Positions 58,148 to 64,000 of a stretch of 64,000 nucleotides of DNA are shown here, piece by piece. Position 1 is the first letter of the stretch, and every line of letters starts with the position of its first letter. The position numbers and the translations under genes were made by a program. The stretch spans positions 104,387 through 168,386 of the forward strand of contig NZ_JAEPWN010000010.1 of NCBI RefSeq assembly GCF_016654005.1, written 5' to 3'. This DNA is from Brevundimonas nasdae. Lineage in GTDB: Bacteria; Pseudomonadota; Alphaproteobacteria; Caulobacterales; Caulobacteraceae. A model generated the notes under the pieces. The model worked only from the letters and a program-made list of their open reading frames with translations. It did no database searches and was not told the DNA's origin.

Positions 58148-58435
58148 ATGCAGACCCGCAACCCCCTTTTGGATGAGTTCGCCAAGCTGACCACGGGCGC
58201 CATGGGGCTGGCGCAGGCGGCGGGCGAAGAGGCCAAGACGGCCTGGCGCGCGCAGGCTGACCGGATCGCCGCCGAGATGGATTTGGTCCGTCGCGACGAA
58301 TTCGACGTTCTGAAAGATGAAATCGCCGCCCTGCGCGCCGAGATCGCGACGCTGAAGGCGGCTGAAAAGCCCGCGAATAAGCCTCGCAAGGGAACGTCCA
58401 CAGATGGAACTCCCGCAACGGACGCAGACAGTTGA
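58148..58435 (+). CDS. Accessory factor UbiK family protein (BMFP)
   Basis: A 95-aa membrane-fusogenic coiled-coil protein of the BMFP/DUF526 family; UbiK helps ubiquinone synthesis in enterobacteria. The N-terminal helix MQTRNPLLDEFAKLTTGAMG is amphipathic, and a heptad-rich segment (RRDEFDVLKDEIAALRAEIA) trimerises; the tail is disordered. No other ubi genes lie nearby, so the function is inferred from family. Confidence 0.85.
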   Translation: MQTRNPLLDEFAKLTTGAMGLAQAAGEEAKTAWRAQADRIAAEMDLVRRDEFDVLKDEIAALRAEIATLKAAEKPANKPRKGTSTDGTPATDADS

Positions 58436-58511
58436 GCCGAATCCGCGAACAGGCTTACCGTCCCGTTAACGCCCCCGACTCGTGGGGCCGCCGCCTGAAT
58501 CGAGACGCTTG

Positions 58512-59015
58512 ATGGACATCGCCCGGCCAGAGGAAACGGACGTGCCTTTCGACCCGCTGGAAGTAGTCGAACACGTTCTGACGGCCGAAAACCTGCCGTT
58601 CGACCGCACCAACGACGGTGATCTGGCGTTCGCGCTGGCCGGCGACTGGAAGGATTATGAGCTGTGGTTCGCCTGGCGTCCTGAAGGGGACTGCCTGCAG
58701 CTGTGCTGTGCGCTTGATCTGAAGGTGGCCAAGAGCCGCAAGGCCGCCGCCTATGAACTGGTCGGCATGATCAATCAGCGCACCTGGATGGGGCATTTCG
58801 AGGTCTGGGCTGAGGATGGCGAGATCGTTTTCCGTCACTCGCTCGCCCTGCCGATGGGCGAGCGTCCGACCCTGGCCCAGGCTGCGTCAATGATTGATGC
58901 GGCGGTTGAGGCGGCGGATCGCTATTATCCCGCCTTCGACTTCATGGTCCGGGGCAACAAGAAGCCGCAGGAGGCGATCGACGCCTGCCTGTTCGAGACC
59001 GTCGGCACCGCCTGA
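58512..59015 (+). CDS. YbjN domain-containing protein
   Basis: A 167-aa soluble protein with the YbjN sensory-transduction-like fold: FDPLEVVEHVLTAENLPFD, DGDLAFALAGDWKDYELWFAW, and KAAAYELVGMINQRTWMGHFE. The biochemical role is unknown. ATG 58512 is chosen over a GTG at 58482. Its stop shares a base with the ATG of proC (TGATG), and it commonly precedes proC in alphaproteobacteria. Confidence 0.85.
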   Translation: MDIARPEETDVPFDPLEVVEHVLTAENLPFDRTNDGDLAFALAGDWKDYELWFAWRPEGDCLQLCCALDLKVAKSRKAAAYELVGMINQRTWMGHFEVWAEDGEIVFRHSLALPMGERPTLAQAASMIDAAVEAADRYYPAFDFMVRGNKKPQEAIDACLFETVGTA

Positions 59016-59809
59016 TGGCTGTGAGCGAAACCGTCGTTCTGGTCGGGTGCGGCCGTCTGGGGTCTTCCATCCTGGAAGGCTGGCTGCTGACTGAAACAGT
59101 TGCGGCTGAAAACCTGGTCATTCTCAGCCCGTCCGAGAAGCCTGTCGCTGAGTTTGCGCGGGCCAAGGGCGCACGGATCAATCCGCCGCTGGAGGCCCTG
59201 ACCGAGGCCCAGGTCATCGTGCTGGCGGTGAAGCCCGCCAAATGGCGCGAGGTCGTGACGCCGCTGCTGCCGTTCCTGGGGGACCAGGCGGTGATCCTGT
59301 CTGTCATGGCGGGCGTGATGGCGCCGACGCTGGCTGAAGGCATCGGCGGATGGCCCATCGTGCGGGTCATGCCGACCACGGGCGTCTCACGCGGACGGGG
59401 CGTGGCTTCCGTCTGGTCTGCGGATGCCGATGCGCGCGCACTGGGACGAGCCCTGTTCGAGCCGATGGCGGAGACGGTCGATCTGGACGAAGAAGCTCTG
59501 ATGGACGCGGCCACCGCCGTAGCCGGATCGGGCGCGGCCTATTTCTACGCCTTCACAGAAGCCCTGGCGCGGGCCGGGGAGGCGGCGGGTCTGGACGCGG
59601 CGACAGCCGATGTTCTGGCGCGCGCCACCCTGCGGTCCGCTGCGGATGCGATGGGCGATGATCCGCTGGAGGTTCTGATCGACCGCATCGCCTCGCCGGG
59701 CGGTTCGACCCGCGCCGGTCTGGACGCCCTGTCGCGCGGCGGCCGCCTGACGGCCATGACCCACGACACGGTTGCAGCGGCGGTCCGCCGCAACCGCGAG
59801 ATGGGCTGA
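59015..59809 (+). CDS. proC: Pyrroline-5-carboxylate reductase
   Basis: Last enzyme of proline synthesis, reducing pyrroline-5-carboxylate with NAD(P)H. It is 264 aa: Rossmann VVLVGCGRLGSSILEGWL, VLAVKPAKW, VRVMPTTGV, the active-site region AVAGSGAAYFYAFTEALA, and C-terminal IASPGGSTRAGLDAL. It is translationally coupled to the YbjN gene. Confidence 0.95.
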   Translation: MAVSETVVLVGCGRLGSSILEGWLLTETVAAENLVILSPSEKPVAEFARAKGARINPPLEALTEAQVIVLAVKPAKWREVVTPLLPFLGDQAVILSVMAGVMAPTLAEGIGGWPIVRVMPTTGVSRGRGVASVWSADADARALGRALFEPMAETVDLDEEALMDAATAVAGSGAAYFYAFTEALARAGEAAGLDAATADVLARATLRSAADAMGDDPLEVLIDRIASPGGSTRAGLDALSRGGRLTAMTHDTVAAAVRRNREMG

Positions 59810-59812
59810 ACC

Positions 59813-60340
59813 CTAGAAACGACCGCGTTGCAGATAGGCGCTGAACCGCTCGAACGCGCGGTCGGCGTCCTGCCAGACGCCGTAACCCCAGACGTCACGG
59901 ATCGACGGCGAGAAGTATGAGAACTTCACCGCACGGGTCTGGCCGTCCGCTGTCGTCAACTGACCTTCGATCGCCGCACCGCCGATGGAGATGCTGCGGA
60001 TCGGGTCCAGTCCCGGCGTATCGCGCATCTGCTGCATGGTCGGGCGGTTGGGCTTGAGGTCGGTCAGCACCAGTTGAGCGCTGGCGCCGGGATAGGATTC
60101 CTCCAGCACGCGCACGACGTTGGACTGCAGGTTTGCAATCTGGTCATTGACCTCTCGCACGCCCAGCTTCTCGACCCTGGTCTGCAGATCGCGTCCGATG
60201 GTCACCGTGACATTGGACGGCGCCTGATTTTCGGACTGAACCTGTGTGGTGGCCTGAATTTGAGCCTGAGGCTGCGCCTGAGCCATGGCGGCGACCGCCA
60301 GGGTCGCGGCCAAGGGGGCGAAGAAAGCAAGTTTACGCAT
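59813..60340 (-). CDS. Secreted hypothetical protein, 175 aa
   Basis: Exported protein with a signal peptide (MRKLAFFAPLAATLAVAAMAQ) followed by a Gln-rich low-complexity stretch (about residues 22-45) and a compact domain containing VTVTIGRDLQTRVEKLG and FSYFSPSIRDVWGYGVW. No family recognised. ATG 60340 has GGAG 9 bases upstream. It is convergent with proC, ending 3 bases from it. Confidence 0.75.
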   Translation of the reverse strand: MRKLAFFAPLAATLAVAAMAQAQPQAQIQATTQVQSENQAPSNVTVTIGRDLQTRVEKLGVREVNDQIANLQSNVVRVLEESYPGASAQLVLTDLKPNRPTMQQMRDTPGLDPIRSISIGGAAIEGQLTTADGQTRAVKFSYFSPSIRDVWGYGVWQDADRAFERFSAYLQRGRF

Positions 60341-60439
60341 CTGTTCCATCTCCAACCCTGTCGGGATTGTAGATGCGCCTTGGCGTAGGTTTTCGCTAGT
60401 GGGGGTATCAGATTTGAAACGACACGGGTCGTTGGAGGC

Positions 60440-61819
60440 TCAGTCGGCCGCCGCTTCCGCTGGCGCTAGGGACACTGGGCCTGGAATCCGGATCACAGCC
60501 TTCAGTCCGCCCAGATCGCTGCGTTCCAGGGTGATGTCTCCGCCATGACTGCGCGCCACGTCGCGGGCGATGGCCAGACCCAGTCCCACCCCCTTGCGGT
60601 TCTGGTTTCGTGAATCGTCCAACCGCGAGAAGGGGCGGAAGGCCTCTTCGTGCATCTCGTCGGGAATGCCGGGGCCGTCGTCCTCAATGGCGATCTCGAC
60701 GCCGCCGGATGTCAGGACGCGAGCCGACAGCCGAACATGGTCGCCGTGAGAAGCGGCGTTGCCGGCCAGGTTCACCAGGGCGCGCTTGAAGGCGAGGGGG
60801 CGCAAGATGGCGGTCAGGCCCTCTGGCGCTGACAACTCGACCTCGGCGCCGGCGCGCCGGGCGTCATCGGCGGCGGCGCCCAGCAGGTCGGGCACGGACA
60901 CCGGCTGCGGCGTTTCTCCAGCCTCGCCGCGAGCGAAGGCCAGATATTCGTCGATCATATGCTCCATCTCGTCCAGGTCGCCGCGCATGGCGGCCTGGCG
61001 CTTGAAGGGCGGCGCCAGCGCCAGCTCCAGACGCAGGCGCGTCAGCGGCGTGCGCAGGTCGTGGCTGACCGAGGCGAGCAGGGCGGTGCGTTGGTCGATA
61101 TGGCGCTGGATCCGGTCGCGCATGGCCATGAAGGCGGTGGCGGCGGCGCGGACCTCACGCGCGCCATGCGGTTTGAAGCGCGGCACCGTCTCGCCTCGGC
61201 CAAAGGCTTCGGCGGCGTCGGCCAGGCGCTCGATGGCGCGCACCTGATTGCGGATGAACAGGATGGCCACGCCCATCAGCAGCACGGTCGCAATCGTCAG
61301 CCACAGCACGAAGATATGGGCCTGGGTCGCCACGGCCCTTTCGCGCGGGGCGATGATGCGTAAGACCCCCTGCGGCTCCTGCACCTGAATATCGACGTAG
61401 GAAGGATATCGGGTGGTGTCGAACCAGTAGGGGCGGTCTAGGCGCGATTGCAGCGCATGATCCAGAACCCGGTCGACGACCCCGATGGGGCCACGCCTCT
61501 GCTCTGTCGGCAGGACGCGATCTTCCTGCAGGGCGATGGACAGGGACATCGAACGTTCTGCGCGGTCGGCCAAACGCTGCAGACCCTGCGGGCTGGGGTC
61601 GTCCTCATAGGATTCGACCGCCCAGGCGATGTCGCCGGCCAGGCCTTCGGACAGGCGCGCCGTCACCGTCTGCCAGTGGGCGTCGAAGAAGATCCATGTC
61701 ACCGCCACCTGCATCACCAGCACCGGCAGCACGATGATCAGCAGTGAACGCCCCCATAGCGAGGTGGGCAGGCGCCGCTTCAGGAAACGCGGCCACAGAT
61801 AGGCGGGCAGAAGCCGCAT
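60440..61819 (-). CDS. EnvZ-like sensor histidine kinase
   Basis: Inner-membrane sensor kinase of 459 aa: membrane segments about 25-47 and 170-190 flanking a periplasmic domain, a HAMP domain, the dimerisation helix with H-box LLASVSHDLRTPLTRLRLEL, and an ATPase domain with NLAGNAASHGDHV, IEDDGPGIP and GVGLGLAIARDVARSHGG. The pair with the OmpR-like gene immediately upstream suggests envelope or osmotic sensing. The signal is unknown. Confidence 0.92.
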   Translation of the reverse strand: MRLLPAYLWPRFLKRRLPTSLWGRSLLIIVLPVLVMQVAVTWIFFDAHWQTVTARLSEGLAGDIAWAVESYEDDPSPQGLQRLADRAERSMSLSIALQEDRVLPTEQRRGPIGVVDRVLDHALQSRLDRPYWFDTTRYPSYVDIQVQEPQGVLRIIAPRERAVATQAHIFVLWLTIATVLLMGVAILFIRNQVRAIERLADAAEAFGRGETVPRFKPHGAREVRAAATAFMAMRDRIQRHIDQRTALLASVSHDLRTPLTRLRLELALAPPFKRQAAMRGDLDEMEHMIDEYLAFARGEAGETPQPVSVPDLLGAAADDARRAGAEVELSAPEGLTAILRPLAFKRALVNLAGNAASHGDHVRLSARVLTSGGVEIAIEDDGPGIPDEMHEEAFRPFSRLDDSRNQNRKGVGLGLAIARDVARSHGGDITLERSDLGGLKAVIRIPGPVSLAPAEAAAD

Positions 61820-61846
61820 GTTTCCTCAGCCGGTCCGCTTAGAGCC

Positions 61847-62584
61847 TTAGTCGGGCGCCAGCATATAGCCGACGCCGCGCACGGTCTGCAGATAGCGCGG
61901 GTTCTTGGGGTCGCTTTCCAGCTTGCGGCGCAGGCGGGTGACCTGAACATCGACGGCGCGGCCGGTGATGTCGGCGGTGTCGGGCGACAGGCTCATCCGT
62001 TCAACCGGTGCATGGGCGTGAAGCGCGAGCGTCTTCAGCAGTTGCGCCTCGGCCTCGGTCAGACGCTGGGGCTTGCCCTCGCGGGTCAACTCCAGCCGCT
62101 CCATGTCGAAGACGGCGGCGCCCAGCTTGATCTCGCGCGGACCAATGGGCTTGCCCCCGGTGCGACGCAGAATGGCCTCGATCCGCAGCGCCAGTTCGCG
62201 CGGTTCGAACGGCTTGGACATATAGTCGTCAGCGCCGCGCGCCAGACCCTCGATCCGGTCTTCGGGATCGCCGCGTGCGGTCAGCAGCAGAACCGGCGTC
62301 TTGGACAGCTCCGCCTTGCCCCGCACCCAGGTGGTCAGATCAAACCCGCTCTCGCCCGGCATCATGACATCCAACACCACCAGATCGAACTCGATAAGCT
62401 CCATCATCCGCTTGGCGGCGGCGGCGTGGGCGGCCCCGGTGACGCGATAACCTTCGCGCGCCAGGAACTCCTTGAGCAGTTCGCGGATGCGGTCGTCGTC
62501 GTCGACGATCAGCAGATGGCGGCCGACGCCGGGCCCGGCGATGGGGCCGGAGCGGCCATAAGGGCGTGATTCCGTCATGCTCAT
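61847..62584 (-). CDS. OmpR family response regulator
   Basis: DNA-binding regulator, 245 aa. Receiver domain: acidic LLIVDDDDRIRELLKEFL, phosphoacceptor in LVVLDVMMPGESG, LLTARGD and DDYMSKPFEPREL. A winged-helix domain follows, ending with DVQVTRLRRKLESDPKNPRYLQTVRGVGYML, close to E. coli OmpR. ATG 62584 has GGAGGAAAG upstream. It is the partner of the kinase at 60440-61819. Confidence 0.93.
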   Translation of the reverse strand: MSMTESRPYGRSGPIAGPGVGRHLLIVDDDDRIRELLKEFLAREGYRVTGAAHAAAAKRMMELIEFDLVVLDVMMPGESGFDLTTWVRGKAELSKTPVLLLTARGDPEDRIEGLARGADDYMSKPFEPRELALRIEAILRRTGGKPIGPREIKLGAAVFDMERLELTREGKPQRLTEAEAQLLKTLALHAHAPVERMSLSPDTADITGRAVDVQVTRLRRKLESDPKNPRYLQTVRGVGYMLAPD

Positions 62585-62666
62585 GCGTCTTTCCTCCCGC
62601 TCAGGGCGTTGACCTGAACGATTCGGGCGGCTCTAACACCGTCAGTTTCGCGGGAGATGTGTTCCA

Positions 62667-63545
62667 ATGGCCTTCGTTCCTTTCGACGATCGTGACGGAT
62701 GGATCTGGATGAATGGCGAGTTTGTACCCTGGCGGGAAGCAAAAACGCACGTTCTGACCCATGCTCTGCACTACGGCTCGTCGGTTTTCGAGGGTGAGCG
62801 TATGTATGGCGGCGAAATCTTCAAGCTGACCGCGCACTCGGAGCGGCTGAAACGCTCCGCCAACCTGCTCGATTTCGAGATCCCGTACAGCGTGGCTGAA
62901 ATCGATGCGCTCTGCAATGAAACCTGCGCCAAGAATGGGCTGACGGACTGTTATGTTCGCCCGGTCGCCTATCTGGGCGCCGAACAGACCAGCGTCTCGG
63001 CCCTGAACAACAAGGTCCATCTGGCGATCGCCGTGTGGGACTGGCCCAGCTATTTCGATCCGGAAGTGAAGGCGCGCGGCCTGCGTCTGGAATGGTCCAA
63101 GTGGCGCCGCCCCGATCCGCAGACCGCGCCGACCACGGCCAAGGCGGCGGGTCTATATATGATCTGCACCATGTCCAAGAACGCGGCGGAGCGTAATGGC
63201 TATGCCGACGCCCTGATGCTGGACTGGCGCGGCTATGTCGCCGAGGCGACGGGCGCCAATGTCTTCTTCGTCAAGGACGGCGTCATCCATACGCCCAAGG
63301 TCGAGCACATCCTGGATGGCATCACCCGCCAGACGGTGATCGAGATCGCCAAGGCTAAGGGGATCGAGGTCGTGGTTCGCGACATCCTGCCGAAAGAACT
63401 GTCCGGCTTCTCGGAATGCTTCCTGACCGGAACCGCGGTCGAAGTGACGCCGGTGGCGGAGGTGGGCGACTATCGCTTCACGCCGGGCGCCCTTTCACTG
63501 GATCTGATGGATCACTACGGAAAACTGGTGCGTCGCCAGCTGTAA
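62667..63545 (+). CDS. ilvE: Branched-chain amino acid aminotransferase
   Basis: Fold-type IV PLP transaminase catalysing the last step of leucine, isoleucine and valine synthesis. It is 292 aa: GEFVPWREAKTHVLTHALHYGS, CYVRPVAYLG, the PLP Lys in TTAKAAGLYMICTM, NGYADALMLDWRGYVAEATGANVFFV and FLTGTAVEVTPVAEVG. It is divergent from the OmpR-like gene and is the last protein gene before the rRNA leader. Confidence 0.95.
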   Translation: MAFVPFDDRDGWIWMNGEFVPWREAKTHVLTHALHYGSSVFEGERMYGGEIFKLTAHSERLKRSANLLDFEIPYSVAEIDALCNETCAKNGLTDCYVRPVAYLGAEQTSVSALNNKVHLAIAVWDWPSYFDPEVKARGLRLEWSKWRRPDPQTAPTTAKAAGLYMICTMSKNAAERNGYADALMLDWRGYVAEATGANVFFVKDGVIHTPKVEHILDGITRQTVIEIAKAKGIEVVVRDILPKELSGFSECFLTGTAVEVTPVAEVGDYRFTPGALSLDLMDHYGKLVRRQL

Positions 63546-64000
63546 TCAGGCGCAGCAGGGACGGTGAAGCTTGAGCGATCCGGGGTCTGCCAAAATCTTC
63601 GCAAAAGCGTCAGATTCCGGTTGCGGACAAAGGGGGCGGTCCGTATAGAGCCGCCTCGCTCGGAAACGGGCTGGCCGACGGGCCGCGGGGACAGCAGTTT
63701 CCACGGTTCACGAAGGAAAGAGGTTGAAAAACTTCTTGCTTTCATCGGTTGGCTTCATTAGGTTCCGCGCTTCATTCGAAACGCCGAGCTACGGTTTAGG
63801 GGTCAGCCTCGCAGCTTACTCCCGGTGATTTTTTGCGGTTTGAAGGGTTCGCTCTTCGGTCTGCAAAATCTCTGAAAAGAGCGATTGACATGAGGATCGG
63901 GCTTCACTAAACACCCGCCTCCGCCGACGACACCGGCGCTAAACAAGTCGGGCCGCTGGAGCGGTTTGGGTCTTTGACATTGTTGATTTGGAAAGAGAAA
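63546..64000 (+). promoter_or_regulatory. Promoter and leader region of an rRNA operon (16S outside window)
   Basis: No convincing protein frame. Two candidate promoters: TTGCTT (63736-63741) with a 17-base spacer to TAGGTT (63759-63764), and TTGACA (63885-63890) with a 17-base spacer to TAAACA (63908-63913). The last 40 bases contain a boxA-like TCTTTGACATTGTT (63971-63984) and a purine-rich end typical of the 16S 5' leader in alphaproteobacteria. The 16S gene itself is not seen, so the assignment is an inference. Confidence 0.6.

Noticed and set aside
63564..63761. Small frames on both strands downstream of ilvE
   Set aside because: No ribosome-binding site and overlap with the probable rRNA promoter region.

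Overview
The window looks like a high-GC alphaproteobacterial chromosome of the Caulobacteraceae, most like Brevundimonas. The reasons are a CcrM-type GANTC methyltransferase, near-consensus CtrA boxes (TTAA-N7-TTAA-like) and GANTC sites in front of ccrM and ftsZ, a class A RNase P RNA, a BMFP/UbiK protein, a MidA-family methyltransferase, and many overlapping start/stop codons. The genus is inferred from this gene content; no database comparison was made.

Positions 1-15.1 kb carry housekeeping genes: a truncated membrane histidine kinase (DivJ/PleC-like), sufE, a small outer-membrane barrel protein, an M48 protease, a FabH-like synthase, a KpsC-like two-module glycosyltransferase with a CitE-like lyase and an SDR enzyme, free-methionine sulfoxide reductase, tRNA-Ile2(CAT), a SIMPL protein, panD, sppA and a PG-binding amidase. 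RNase P RNA follows at about 15.13 kb.

The division and cell-wall (dcw) cluster starts at 16 kb: mraZ-rsmH-ftsL-ftsI-murE-murF-mraY-murD-ftsW-murG, mostly with overlapping genes, and preceded by a four-unit array of MraZ-type boxes. After murG the cluster is interrupted for 15 kb by an MscS channel, a leftward dciA-dsbA-dsbA-smc-hypothetical operon, mutY, a glucan debranching enzyme with a GT4 glycosyltransferase, ccrM and katE. It resumes with murC, an inverted membrane-protein gene, murB, ddl, ftsQ and ftsA. A less GC-rich TonB-dependent receptor gene, with a terminator-like hairpin on each side, separates ftsA from ftsZ; lpxC follows ftsZ.

From 55 to 63.5 kb come pgeF, a MidA-like methyltransferase, lgt, ubiK-like, a YbjN protein, proC, a secreted hypothetical protein, an EnvZ/OmpR-like two-component pair and ilvE. 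The window ends in what appears to be the promoter and leader of an rRNA operon whose 16S gene lies just outside.

No prophage, insertion sequence or CRISPR array was seen. The most interesting material is regulatory and architectural: the MraZ box array, the CtrA/GANTC-bearing ccrM and ftsZ promoters lying in the same window as ccrM, the split dcw cluster, the receptor gene between ftsA and ftsZ, and a perfect palindrome upstream of lpxC.
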